A stretch of 64,000 bases of DNA from Burkholderiales bacterium (lineage in GTDB: Bacteria; Pseudomonadota; Gammaproteobacteria; Burkholderiales; SG8-39). Every line of letters begins with the position of its first letter. The stretch's first letter is position 1. The stretch spans positions 1-64,000 of the forward strand of contig JADGRQ010000003.1 of assembly GCA_017880775.1 (NCBI GenBank), given 5' to 3'. Below the pieces are notes generated by a model. It worked only from the letters and a program-made list of their open reading frames with translations, did no database searches and had not been told where the DNA came from. The translations under genes and the position numbers were made by a program. Shown in pieces: positions 34,787 to 43,298 of this stretch.

Positions 34787-36211
34787 CTATGCCTTTCTCG
34801 ACGCAGACAGCGCCCTTCTGACAAAGGCTTTTCTTTCTTCCTTGTCTTCTATCTGGTCGGCGAGGAGCAGGTAGAGCTCGGACTCATCGCGCGCTTTTCC
34901 TGCGGCCCGCCTGACCACCACTCTGGCGACTGCGCCGATGTATTTCGCCAGCGCAGCCTCCGCCGCGGTGAGCGTGGCCGCGTCAAAGCGCAGCGGTGCC
35001 GAATTTGCCTGGGCCATCGGGGTACCGGTCGGAGCGCCGGTTGGAACGGATTTTTCTGCGGCAGCGAATTTCCTCATGAATGCCGTCCGAGCCTTGTCGT
35101 CCGCAATCTCGGCGGCAAGCAGTTCGATCAGCCGGGAAAGCGTGAAAGCTTTCTTCGCTGCCGATCTGACCACCATTGGCGCGATCGGGCCGATATGCGC
35201 CGCCAGCTCCGTCTCGATCTTCTTGAGCGTCTCGCGGTCGTACGCGGCCGCGGCCGGGAGGCTGGTTGGGCGCGAGCTCACTTCAGGGCCGGGCCTAGGT
35301 TCAATGAGGATCGTGGGCTGCTCGGATGCCGGAACCGCAACAAGGCGTCGCAGCACATTGCGCAATTCGGCCACGGATTGCGGCCGCGCCTCTTCCAGCG
35401 GGGCAAGCGCCCAGTCGATCGCCTTGAGCAACTCCGCGCTGTAGCGGGAGCGGTCGCCCGCCTCGGCCGCCGGCGGCAAGCCGTCCTTGCGAACCCGAGC
35501 CACCGACTCCACGGGTTTGCAACCGGTCACCATCCAGTAAAGAACCGCGCCGAACGAATACAGATCGCTCCAGGGCCCTTGATTGCCCTGCGCGTGATAC
35601 TGCTCGAACGGAGCATAGCCCGGCGTGACGATCGCGGTTTTCCCGGTGTCCACGCTTGCGCCGCGCGCGGAGCCGAAATCGATCAGCACCGGGCTGCCGT
35701 CTTCCCGGATGAAAATGTTGTTCGGCTTGATGTCGCGGTGAAGGTAATTGGCGCGATGAATGGCCTCGAGCCCGTCGAGCAACGGACCGGCGATGCTCAA
35801 CACCGCCTGCTCAGCCGGCGGCCGGCGCGCCTCGATCCATTCGTTCAGTGGCTGGCCGGCGACGAATTCCATCACCATGTAGGCGGTCTGGTTCGCCTCA
35901 AAAAACCGCATTACCCGGACGATGTTCGGATGCCGGAACGAGGCCAGCGTCCGCGATTCGTCGAGAAACCGCGAGAGGCCCCATTTGAAGGTATTGACCG
36001 TGGAATCCGATTTCGGCTTCACCGATTGATCCTCGCAGCGCAGTGCGAGCTCGCCCGGCAGGAACTCCTTGATCGCGACCTTGAGGTTGAGGTTGCTGTC
36101 GGTGGCGAGGTAGGTCAGACCGAAGCCGCCGACACCGAGTGTCGACTCGATGCGGTATTCGTTCAAAGCGTAGCCCTGCGGCAGCGCGATATCGGCACCC
36201 GCGTTCAGCAT
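34787..36211 (-). CDS. Hanks-type Ser/Thr protein kinase with duplicated C-terminal repeat
   Basis: A 474-residue cytosolic kinase. The catalytic domain (about 18-295) has STLGVGGFGLTYLA (P-loop), VAIKEF (Lys), HRDIKPNNIFI, DFGSA and GYAPFEQY with DLYSFGAVLYWM. After a Pro-rich linker come two copies of a helical repeat of about 55 residues (TLKKIETELAAHIGPIAPMV... and TLTAAEAALAKYIGAVARVV..., each ending A.F.R.F or A.V.R). There is no membrane helix. The gene starts 10 bases after the HAMP heme protein and ends 6 bases before the cyclase-FHA gene, which points to one pathway. Confidence 0.92.
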   Translation of the reverse strand: MLNAGADIALPQGYALNEYRIESTLGVGGFGLTYLATDSNLNLKVAIKEFLPGELALRCEDQSVKPKSDSTVNTFKWGLSRFLDESRTLASFRHPNIVRVMRFFEANQTAYMVMEFVAGQPLNEWIEARRPPAEQAVLSIAGPLLDGLEAIHRANYLHRDIKPNNIFIREDGSPVLIDFGSARGASVDTGKTAIVTPGYAPFEQYHAQGNQGPWSDLYSFGAVLYWMVTGCKPVESVARVRKDGLPPAAEAGDRSRYSAELLKAIDWALAPLEEARPQSVAELRNVLRRLVAVPASEQPTILIEPRPGPEVSSRPTSLPAAAAYDRETLKKIETELAAHIGPIAPMVVRSAAKKAFTLSRLIELLAAEIADDKARTAFMRKFAAAEKSVPTGAPTGTPMAQANSAPLRFDAATLTAAEAALAKYIGAVARVVVRRAAGKARDESELYLLLADQIEDKEERKAFVRRALSASRKA

Positions 36212-36221
36212 CGGATTGCGG

Positions 36222-37094
36222 CTATTTCTCGTCGATCAAGCGGATTGCCTTCTCCAGGCTGCGGCGCATGCGATTGAACGATTTCGCCAGCAGCGCGACC
36301 TCGTCCTTGCCCGCTTCGGAGAGTTCGGGAATGTCCATGTCGCCGACGCTGATCTTGTCGGCGGCCGCCGACATACTGGTGATCGGCCGCACGATCAGCA
36401 GCGACAGCATCAGGTTCAGGATGATGAACAGCACCACGAAGACGAGCGCGAGCGAGGTCATGAAGGTGTAGAAGGCGCGGTTTGCGTTCTCGATCGGTAG
36501 CGACATCGGCACCGAAACGATCTGCGCGCCGATCACCTCGTTCAGCTTCCAGCCGAAGCCGTTGCCTGTACCGTACAGCTTGACCAGGGCTGGCGGCGCC
36601 ATTTCCGGCGTGGTGTGGCACGCAAGGCAGGCCGGGTCCTTGATCTGGAACGGCCGGGCAAGGTACATCGACATGCCGCTGGGGGTCATGCGCGTTCCGG
36701 ACAGTTCCTTGCGACCTTCGTTGTTGCGAAATTCATTGACGATGTCGGATTCCCACTCAACCGTCCGGTTGCGCGGATTGGTCGGATTGAGCGCCGCTTC
36801 CTTGTAGACGTAGTCGGGATACTTCTTGCGCAGTTGACTCATGATTTCCGTTGCCGCGAACGCCGGCACGCTCTCGGGGAGGAACTCGTCCTCGACCACG
36901 CGAAGCTTGGCGCGCACGTGACCCACGGTATAGGCCCGCATCGACAGCGCCGCTTCCAGCATCACGCCGGCATTTCGCAGCACTTCGTCCCTGGCGTTCT
37001 TGTGCAGCAGGTCGTACGAAACATAGCCCGAGACACCGAGCCCCAGCAGAAATACCAGCGCCAGAACGAGGTTGAACTTTAGTCGCAGTCCCAT
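36222..37094 (-). CDS. Membrane sensor with Tll0287-like (DUF3365) heme domain and HAMP
   Basis: A 290-residue protein with two membrane helices (LVLALVFLLGLGVSGYVSY near the start; ALVFVVLFIILNLMLSLLIV near 215-235) around a periplasmic DUF3365/Tll0287-like domain, and a C-terminal HAMP segment (RPITSMSAAADKISVGDMD, then EVALLAKSFNRMRRSLEKAI). The periplasmic domain contains CLACH, a c-type heme site, followed by TTPEMAP. No kinase, methyl-accepting or cyclase output domain is attached, so the output must pass to another protein; the Ser/Thr kinase gene 10 bases downstream is the obvious candidate. Confidence 0.88.
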   Translation of the reverse strand: MGLRLKFNLVLALVFLLGLGVSGYVSYDLLHKNARDEVLRNAGVMLEAALSMRAYTVGHVRAKLRVVEDEFLPESVPAFAATEIMSQLRKKYPDYVYKEAALNPTNPRNRTVEWESDIVNEFRNNEGRKELSGTRMTPSGMSMYLARPFQIKDPACLACHTTPEMAPPALVKLYGTGNGFGWKLNEVIGAQIVSVPMSLPIENANRAFYTFMTSLALVFVVLFIILNLMLSLLIVRPITSMSAAADKISVGDMDIPELSEAGKDEVALLAKSFNRMRRSLEKAIRLIDEK

Positions 37095-37180
37095 TTCACT
37101 CCCCTTTCGAAATCCTGCCCCCGATCAGGGAGCCCGTCAACAGCGGGGATCCCTTATACACCGCTTGAGCGATCGCGGTC

Positions 37181-39973
37181 TCAATGCGCCTGATCCCAGT
37201 TATCGCCGACGCCCACGTCGACGACCAGCGGCACTTTCAATTTGGCCACGTTCTGCATTAGTTCCGGAACCCGCTGCTTCACCATCTCGAGGTCATTCGC
37301 CGGTACCTCCAGCACCAGTTCGTCGTGCACCTGCATGATGAGTTTGGACGCGAACCTCTCCTTCGCCAGCCACGCAGAAACGGCGATCATGGCCAGCTTG
37401 ATCAGGTCGGCGGCCGTGCCCTGCATCGGTGCATTGATTGCCGCGCGCTCGGCCGCCTGCCTGCGCTGCGGCCCGCCGCTGCGGATCTCCGGCAGCCACA
37501 GGCGCCGGCCGAACACGGTTTCAACGTAGCCGCGGCTCTTCGCCAGCTCACGCGTCTCCTGCATGTAGCGCGCGACGCCGGGGTAGCGATTGAAGTAGCT
37601 GTCGATGTAGGCCTGCGCGGTGGCGCGCTCGATGCCGAGGTTCTGCGCCAGGCCGAAGGCGCTCATGCCGTAGATCAGGCCGAAGTTGATGGTCTTCGCC
37701 GCGCGTCGTTCATCGGCGGACACCTGCGCCAGCGGCACGCCGAACACCTCTGCTGCGGTCGCGCGGTGCACGTCGTCGCCGCGCTCGAATGCCTTCATCA
37801 ACCCTGCGTCGCCCGAGATATGCGCCATGATGCGCAGTTCGATTTGCGAGTAGTCCGCGCTGACGATCTTCGCGCCCGGCGGCGCTATGAAGGCCTCGCG
37901 GATGCGCCGCCCCTGGGGCGTGCGGATCGGGATGTTCTGCAGGTTCGGATCGTTCGACGCGAGGCGTCCGGTCACCGCCACCGCCTGCGAGTAGGTGGTG
38001 TGCACGCGCCGCGTCTGAGGGTCCACCATGCGCGGCAGCTTGTCGGTGTAGGTCGATTTCAGCTTGGCGAGCCCGCGGTATTCGAGCAGCAGCTTCGGTA
38101 ACGGATAGTCCAGCGCGAGCTCGGTCAGAACGTCCTCGTCGGTCGAGGGCTGGCCCGAGGGCGTCTTTTTTTTCACCGGCAGCTTCAGCCCTCCGAACAG
38201 GATCTCCTGGATCTGCTTGGGCGAATTCAGATTGAACGGCTGGCCGGCGGCCGCGTATGCCTTCTGCTCGAGCTCGAACATTTCCCGTCCGAGCTCGTGG
38301 CTCTGCGCTTCCAGCTTCCCGCTGTCGAGCAGCACGCCATTGCGTTCCATCTCCAGCAGCACCGGCAGCACCGGCATCTCGAGTTTCTCGTACACGTACG
38401 CGAGCTTCCCGTCCGCGGCGATGCGCGGGTGCAGGACCTGATGCACGGCGAGCGTGCAGTCGGCGTCCTCGGCGGCGTATTGCGTGGCGCGCTGCACATC
38501 CACGGCAGAAAACGGGATGCGCGAAGCGCCCTTGCCCGTCACATCGTCGTACGAGAGGGTCTGCCAGCCAAGATGCCGCCGCGCGAGCGTATCCAGGTCG
38601 TGGCGCTCGTGCACTTCGTAGACGTAGGATTCGAGCAGCGTGTCGTGCGCGATGCCGCCGAGCTTCACGCCGTGATTGGCGAGGATGTGTGCGTCGAACT
38701 TGAGGTTCTGGCCGACTTTGCGGCGGACCGGGCTTTCCAGCCACGGCCGCAGAAGCGCGAGCGCGCGCTCGACGCCGAACTGCTCGGGCGCGCCGGGATA
38801 TTCGTGGGCGAGCGGCAGGTAGAACGCTTCGCGCTCCAGCGCAAAGGACATTCCGACCAGATTCGCGATCATCGGCTCCAGACCCGTAGTCTCGGTGTCG
38901 AAGCCGACCAGCTCCGCCGTTTCCAGGCGCGCGATCAGCGCGCGCAGCGCGGCCTCGTCGGCGATCATCGCGTAGCTGCGTCGCGCCACGTTCGCCGCGA
39001 GCGCTGCGGGCGCGCCGGGGGACGAAGCCGCCGCCGGCGACGAGGGTGCCGCGGACGCCGTGGCGGCAGGTGCAGGATCGCGCCGCGGCTCCGCTGGCGC
39101 GCCGCCTTCGAGTTCCCTCAGCCAGGTCTTGAACTCGAAGCGCGCGAACAGCTCGCGCAGTCTGGCGGGGTCGTAACCGTCGCGCGCAAGGTCTTCGAGC
39201 GTCACCGGCAATTCGACATCGTATTTCACGGTCAGCAGCTTTCGCGCCTGCGGCAGCCAATCGAGCGACTTGCGCAGATTCTCGCCCACCGCGCCCGGGA
39301 TCTCGGCCGCATGCGCGATCACGCCATCGAGCGAGCCGTACTGCGCGATCCATTTTGCGGCGGTCTTGGGCCCGACCTTGTCGACGCCCGGCACATTGTC
39401 GACCGCGTCTCCGATCAGCGTCAGATAGTCGACGATCTTATCCGGCGGCACGCCGAACTTGGCCTTCACGCCCTCGACGTCGAGCTTTTCGTTGGACATG
39501 GTGTTGACCAGCGTGACGCGCTCGTCGACCAGTTGCGCGAGGTCCTTGTCGCCGGTGGAGACGATGCAGCGCATGCCCTTGCTTCGCGCCAGGTGCGCGA
39601 GCGTGGCGATCACGTCGTCGGCTTCCACGCCCTCTACTGCGAGCACCGGCCAGCCGAACGCGGCGACGGCTTCACGAAGCGGCGCGATCTGCGCCGCGAG
39701 ATCGTCCGGCATCGGCGGGCGGTGCGCCTTGTATTCGGCGTAGAGATCGTCGCGGAAAGTTTTGCCCTTGGCATCGAACACGCATGCCTTCGCGACAGCC
39801 TTGTGATCGGCTGCGAGCCGCCTTAGCATGGCGAGTACGCCGTAGATCGCGCCGGTGGCCTCGCCGCGCCCGTTGCGCAGGTCGGGCAGCGCGTGGAACG
39901 CCCGGTACAGGTACGACGAACCGTCCACGAGCAGCAGCGTGTGCGGCGGCAACGGCGAGGAATCGGTGGACAC
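37181..39973 (-). CDS. polA: DNA polymerase I
   Basis: A 930-residue three-domain polymerase for Okazaki fragment processing and repair. The 5'-3' nuclease domain (TLLLVDGSSYLYRAFHALP, EGVEADDVIATLA, STGDKDLAQLV, LIGDAVDNVPGV) is followed by a Pro/Ala-rich linker, a 3'-5' exonuclease domain (GFDTETTGLEPM, KFDAHIL, AEDADCTL) that keeps its acidic residues, and the polymerase domain with ASNDPNLQNIP, DYSQIELRIMAH, KTINFGLIYGMSAFGLA and MQVHDELVLEV. The GTG at 39973 was chosen because it lies directly before the conserved start; the frame stays open further upstream but shows no homology. Confidence 0.96.
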   Translation of the reverse strand: MSTDSSPLPPHTLLLVDGSSYLYRAFHALPDLRNGRGEATGAIYGVLAMLRRLAADHKAVAKACVFDAKGKTFRDDLYAEYKAHRPPMPDDLAAQIAPLREAVAAFGWPVLAVEGVEADDVIATLAHLARSKGMRCIVSTGDKDLAQLVDERVTLVNTMSNEKLDVEGVKAKFGVPPDKIVDYLTLIGDAVDNVPGVDKVGPKTAAKWIAQYGSLDGVIAHAAEIPGAVGENLRKSLDWLPQARKLLTVKYDVELPVTLEDLARDGYDPARLRELFARFEFKTWLRELEGGAPAEPRRDPAPAATASAAPSSPAAASSPGAPAALAANVARRSYAMIADEAALRALIARLETAELVGFDTETTGLEPMIANLVGMSFALEREAFYLPLAHEYPGAPEQFGVERALALLRPWLESPVRRKVGQNLKFDAHILANHGVKLGGIAHDTLLESYVYEVHERHDLDTLARRHLGWQTLSYDDVTGKGASRIPFSAVDVQRATQYAAEDADCTLAVHQVLHPRIAADGKLAYVYEKLEMPVLPVLLEMERNGVLLDSGKLEAQSHELGREMFELEQKAYAAAGQPFNLNSPKQIQEILFGGLKLPVKKKTPSGQPSTDEDVLTELALDYPLPKLLLEYRGLAKLKSTYTDKLPRMVDPQTRRVHTTYSQAVAVTGRLASNDPNLQNIPIRTPQGRRIREAFIAPPGAKIVSADYSQIELRIMAHISGDAGLMKAFERGDDVHRATAAEVFGVPLAQVSADERRAAKTINFGLIYGMSAFGLAQNLGIERATAQAYIDSYFNRYPGVARYMQETRELAKSRGYVETVFGRRLWLPEIRSGGPQRRQAAERAAINAPMQGTAADLIKLAMIAVSAWLAKERFASKLIMQVHDELVLEVPANDLEMVKQRVPELMQNVAKLKVPLVVDVGVGDNWDQAH

Positions 39974-39974
39974 G

Positions 39975-40690
39975 ATGAGCGAAAAACTTCCGAAGCCCGC
40001 AGGCGGCGGCCACGAGATCTCGGCGCGCGAAGCCTGGCGGATATTCGGAATTATGGCAGAGTTCGTCGAGGCGACCGAGCGTCTCGGGGGCATCCGCCCG
40101 GCGGTTTCGGTGTTTGGCAGCTCACGCGCCGCACGAAAGTCGCCATATTTCGGTCTCGCGGAGACGACCTCACGGCTGCTGTCGGATGCGGGGGCTTCGC
40201 GGTGATCTCCGGCGGCGGGCCGGGCGTGATGGAGGCAGCGAACAAGGGCGCGTTTCTCGGCCGCTCGCCTTCGATCGGCCTCAATATCGATCTGCCGCAA
40301 GAGCAACCCTCCAACCAGTATCAGGACATCAGCCTGCGCTTCAAGCACTTCTTCGCGCGCAAGGTGATGTTCGTCAAGTTCGCGACCGCCTATGTGGTGC
40401 TGCCGGGCGGTTTCGGCACGCTCGACGAACTGTTCGAAGCGTTGACGCTGGTGCAGACCGGAAAGACGCGCGGGATGCCGATCATCCTGATGCACTCACC
40501 GTTCTGGCGCGGCATGATCGACTGGCTGCGCGAACGGTTGGCGGGCGAAGGCATGATCGACCCTGGCGACGTCGATCTCCTGCAGGTGATCGACGAGCCG
40601 CAACGGGTGGTCGACGCGATCTTCTCCTTTTACGAGAAGCGCGGTTTCCAGCCATCCCCGGCCGAGCACGAAGTGCTGCTCAACCTCTGA
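39975..40690 (+). pseudogene. LOG-family (TIGR00730) cytokinin riboside phosphoribohydrolase-like gene, frameshifted
   Basis: The gene reads in two frames. From ATG 39975 the product runs through REAWRIFGIMAEFVEATERL and VSVFGSSRAARKSPYF to LLSDAG, then hits a stop at 40203. The continuation GFAVISGGGPGVMEAANKGAF ... PGGFGTLDELFEALTLVQTG, ending at 40690, lies in another frame. The switch falls in a run of five G (40190-40194) where the family needs a different count, so one deletion or two insertions explain it. The GGGPGxMEA and PGGFGTxDE motifs of LOG enzymes are intact. It may be a sequencing error or a real pseudogene. It is divergent from polA. Confidence 0.8.
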
Positions 40691-40760
40691 AGTTCCCTCG
40701 AAGAGCGGGTGGTGCGGTGCGGCCTTCTGTTAGAATCGACGCGTTTCCTCTGCCGCCGCC

Positions 40761-41099
40761 ATGCGCCGTTTTCTGATCCTGCTCGCTCTGCTGACCTCGT
40801 CCGCCGCGTTCGCACAGACGCCGCCGCCCAAGCTTGAGCCGCTTCCGGTGCCGCCCCCGCCGCCGCCGGGGCTGCGCGATGCCGATACGGCCGAGCGGGG
40901 TGTGCGCATCCCGACCCGCGACGAAGACCAGGTCGAGCCCGTCTACGACGGCGGCCGGGTGACGCGGTACAAGGTGACTCCGCCCGGCGGCACGCCGTAT
41001 TTCCTGATCGATACCACCGGCAACGGCAACTGGATGCGCCGCGATTCGCTCGATACCGGCAACAGCGCGCCGCTCTGGCAGATCTTCACCTTCGATTGA
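40761..41099 (+). CDS. DUF2782 family periplasmic protein
   Basis: A 112-residue exported protein: signal peptide (1-19, cut before TPPPK), a Pro-rich stretch, then a DUF2782 core with DEDQVEPVYDGGRVTRYKVTPPGG and PYFLIDTTGNGNW, ending in FTFD. Function is unknown. Its place between polA and thrB is conserved in betaproteobacteria. A TAGAAT (40731-40736) about 25 bases upstream could be a -10. A hairpin terminator-like structure lies between it and thrB. Confidence 0.92.
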   Translation: MRRFLILLALLTSSAAFAQTPPPKLEPLPVPPPPPPGLRDADTAERGVRIPTRDEDQVEPVYDGGRVTRYKVTPPGGTPYFLIDTTGNGNWMRRDSLDTGNSAPLWQIFTFD

Positions 41100-41121
41100 T
41101 AGTTCCGGGGATGGAGGCGCG

Positions 41122-41146
41122 GGGGAAGGCACCTTGAGCCTTCCCC
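41122..41146 (+). terminator. Terminator-like hairpin between DUF2782 gene and thrB
   Basis: GGGGAAGGC (41122-41130) and GCCTTCCCC (41138-41146) form a 9-bp perfect stem with a 7-base loop. The following TGCTCATTTC is only weakly T-rich, so termination would be partial. The 3' arm ends 10 bases before the thrB ATG at 41157, in the place of the ribosome site, so it could also control thrB translation. Confidence 0.5.
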
Positions 41147-41156
41147 TGCTCATTTC

Positions 41157-42113
41157 ATGTCCGTTTTCACGCCAGTTACACCCGAACGACTTGTGCATTG
41201 GCTGACCCGCTACTCGGTCGGCGTGCTCACCGAGTTGCAGCCGATTGCCGAGGGTATCGAGAATACCAATTACTTCGTCGCCACTACGCAGGGCCGTTTC
41301 GTGCTGACGCTGTTCGAGAAACTCGGCGCCGGGGAGTTGTCTTTCTATCTCGGCCTGATGGCGCATCTCGCGCGCCACGGGATCCCCTGCCCGGCGCCGA
41401 TCGCCGACCTTTCGGACAACCTGCTCGGCAACCTGAACGGCAAGCCCGCGGCTCTGGTGACGCGATTGCCCGGACGGTCGCTTGAGCAGCCTTCGCGCGA
41501 GCAATGCGCGCAGCTCGGCGCGCTGCTGGCACGCATGCATCTCGCGGGGCGCTCGTACGGAGCCTTTCTGGAGAACCCACGTGGTGCAAAGTGGTGCCGC
41601 GCCACCGCGTCGCAGGTGAGGCCGTTCATCAACCCCGATTGCCAGCGGCTGCTCGACGAGGAATTGCGCTTCCAGGCGCTGTACCGTTTCCCCGACTTGC
41701 CGCGCGGCCCGGTGCACGCGGACCTGTTCCGCGACAATACCCTGTTCGAGGCAGGCGGCATCTCCGGCGTGATCGACTTCTATTTCGCCGGCGTCGATTG
41801 CTGGTTGTTCGACGTGGCCGTGTGCGCCAACGACTGGTGCCTGGTCGATCCCGCGCGCAACCGTCGGCTCGATACCGAGCGCACGCTCGCGCTGCTCGGC
41901 GCCTATGCCGAGGCACGGGCGTTCACTGCACTCGAGCGCGGCGCGTGGCCGCTGATGCTGCGCGCCGCTGCGCTGCGCTTCTGGCTTTCACGGCTGCACG
42001 ATTTTCACCTGCCGCGCGCGGGTGAGTTGGTGCGCGTGCACGACCCCGAGCATTTCCGCGACGTCCTTGCGCTGCGCGCGGCCGCGGATTTCGCCGCGCC
42101 CTGGCCAGGCTGA
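41157..42113 (+). CDS. thrB: Homoserine kinase, ThrB (aminoglycoside phosphotransferase-like)
   Basis: A 318-residue homoserine kinase of the APH-fold family common in pseudomonads and betaproteobacteria, unrelated to the GHMP type. FTPVTPERLVHWLTRYSVG opens it, AEGIENTNYFV and FVLTLFEKL hold the ATP-binding Lys region, HADLFRDNTLFEAGGISGVIDF has the catalytic Asp and Mg2+ ligands, and VAVCANDWC follows. It phosphorylates homoserine on the way to threonine. The ATG at 41157 has a hairpin in the place of a ribosome site. Confidence 0.95.
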   Translation: MSVFTPVTPERLVHWLTRYSVGVLTELQPIAEGIENTNYFVATTQGRFVLTLFEKLGAGELSFYLGLMAHLARHGIPCPAPIADLSDNLLGNLNGKPAALVTRLPGRSLEQPSREQCAQLGALLARMHLAGRSYGAFLENPRGAKWCRATASQVRPFINPDCQRLLDEELRFQALYRFPDLPRGPVHADLFRDNTLFEAGGISGVIDFYFAGVDCWLFDVAVCANDWCLVDPARNRRLDTERTLALLGAYAEARAFTALERGAWPLMLRAAALRFWLSRLHDFHLPRAGELVRVHDPEHFRDVLALRAAADFAAPWPG

Positions 42114-42120
42114 GGCGCGC

Positions 42121-42912
42121 ATGCAGGCACGCGTGCTGCCGGCGGGTCGCGGCTGGTCGTGGGTGAGGGAGGGTTTCGGCTTGTTCCGCGCCGCGCCGCT
42201 CGCCTGGCTCGCGCTGGTTTTCGCCTACTGGATGGTGATGACCGTCATTAGCTTTGTTCCGGTGATCGGCGTGGTGGTGGCATCGATGCTGGTTCCCGCG
42301 TTCTCGGTCGGCTTTATGGCGGCAAGCCGCGCTGCGGAACACCGCTCGCCGCTCGAGCTCTCCAACCTCGTCGCGGGTTTCCGCCGGCACGCGGGCACGC
42401 AACTCGCACTGGGCGTCGTGTACTTCGCCGCAATTGCCGCGCTGCTTGCCGCGACCGCGCTTGCCGACGGCGGCGCGCTCGCGCGCTGGATGAGCACCGG
42501 GCAGAGGCCTTCTGCGGAAGTGCTGGCCTCCGACGAATTCATCGGTGCGCTGGTGGTTTCGGCGGCGCTGTACGGTCCGGTAATGATGGCATTCTGGTTC
42601 GCTCCGGTGCTGGTGGCCTGGCACGGGCTTTCGGCGGCGAAGGCGCTGTTCTTCAGCTTCTTCGCCAGCTTCATCAACTGGCGCGCGTTCCTGTTGTACG
42701 GCGCCGTTGCGGCGCTGGTGCTGTTCGTCCTGCCCTCGGCGCTGGTGCTCGGCGCGATGCTGGTCACCGGCGGCAAGGCGCGCGGCGCGCTGCTCGGCGT
42801 GCTGTTTCCGTTCCTGCTGATGCTGTTGCCGACGCTGTTCGCGAGCTTCTATGTCAGCTATTGCGACGTTTTCGGCGCCCGCGATGCACCGCCCGAGGAG
42901 GTGCCCCGGTGA
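42121..42912 (+). CDS. BPSS1780-family inner-membrane protein
   Basis: A 263-residue multi-span membrane protein with about six hydrophobic segments (for example [79 protein letters not shown]). The N-terminal [19 protein letters not shown] and the [11 protein letters not shown] block are shared with the BPSS1780 family. No function is known. It starts 7 bases after thrB, and its end overlaps the next (remnant) gene start as GTGA. Confidence 0.88.
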   Translation: MQARVLPAGRGWSWVREGFGLFRAAPLAWLALVFAYWMVMTVISFVPVIGVVVASMLVPAFSVGFMAASRAAEHRSPLELSNLVAGFRRHAGTQLALGVVYFAAIAALLAATALADGGALARWMSTGQRPSAEVLASDEFIGALVVSAALYGPVMMAFWFAPVLVAWHGLSAAKALFFSFFASFINWRAFLLYGAVAALVLFVLPSALVLGAMLVTGGKARGALLGVLFPFLLMLLPTLFASFYVSYCDVFGARDAPPEEVPR

Positions 42913-43255
42913 GTGCCCGCCTGCGCGAAATTCCGTACAACTACACCTCGTTTTCCGACCGTGAGATCGTGCGCCGATTGCTGGGCGAAGAAGGCTGGCA
43001 GTTGATCAGCGAGCTGCGTACCGCTTGGCCGAGATCGAGGCGCGGCGCAGGTCGGGCGCCGGCGACGGCGAAGCAGTGAAAATTCTCACATCCTGCCCGT
43101 CGTGCCTGCAGGGACTGGCCCGCTTCGCGGGTGACACCGGGATCGACTCCGACTATATTGTGGTCGAAATGGCGCGTCGTCTGCTCGGCCCCGACTGGCT
43201 GCCGGAGTTCGTCGGCAAGGCGAACCGGGGCGGGATCGAGCGCGTGCTGCTCTGA
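42909..43255 (+). pseudogene. Remnant of giant DUF3683/FAD-linked oxidoreductase: N-terminus joined to C-terminus
   Basis: The first 35 or so residues from GTG 42909 ([31 protein letters not shown]) match the start of a betaproteobacterial FAD-oxidase of about 1,280 residues. The last 65, in another frame (KILTSCPSCLQGLARF, DYIVVEMARRLLG, DWLPEF, GGIERVLL), match its very end, including the Cys-rich CCG-like motif. Everything between, over 1,100 residues, is missing, and the two ends are joined near 43015-43030 out of frame. The start overlaps the upstream membrane-protein stop as GTGA. It is either a deleted gene or an assembly error. Confidence 0.85.
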
Positions 43256-43298
43256 GCGGCGCGCCGGTTGCCGCGGAAATGATTCCGGACACCCTTTC

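Noticed and set aside
34262-36277. Long open frame of 671 codons on the plus strand across the kinase and cyclase-FHA genes
   Set aside because: Low-complexity, charged translation without domain patterns; a GC-rich shadow of the real minus-strand genes, which carry clear kinase and FHA motifs.
39974-40495. Upstream extension of the polA frame
   Set aside because: The extension has no similarity to DNA polymerase I and lies opposite the LOG-family gene; the GTG at 39973 precedes the conserved start.
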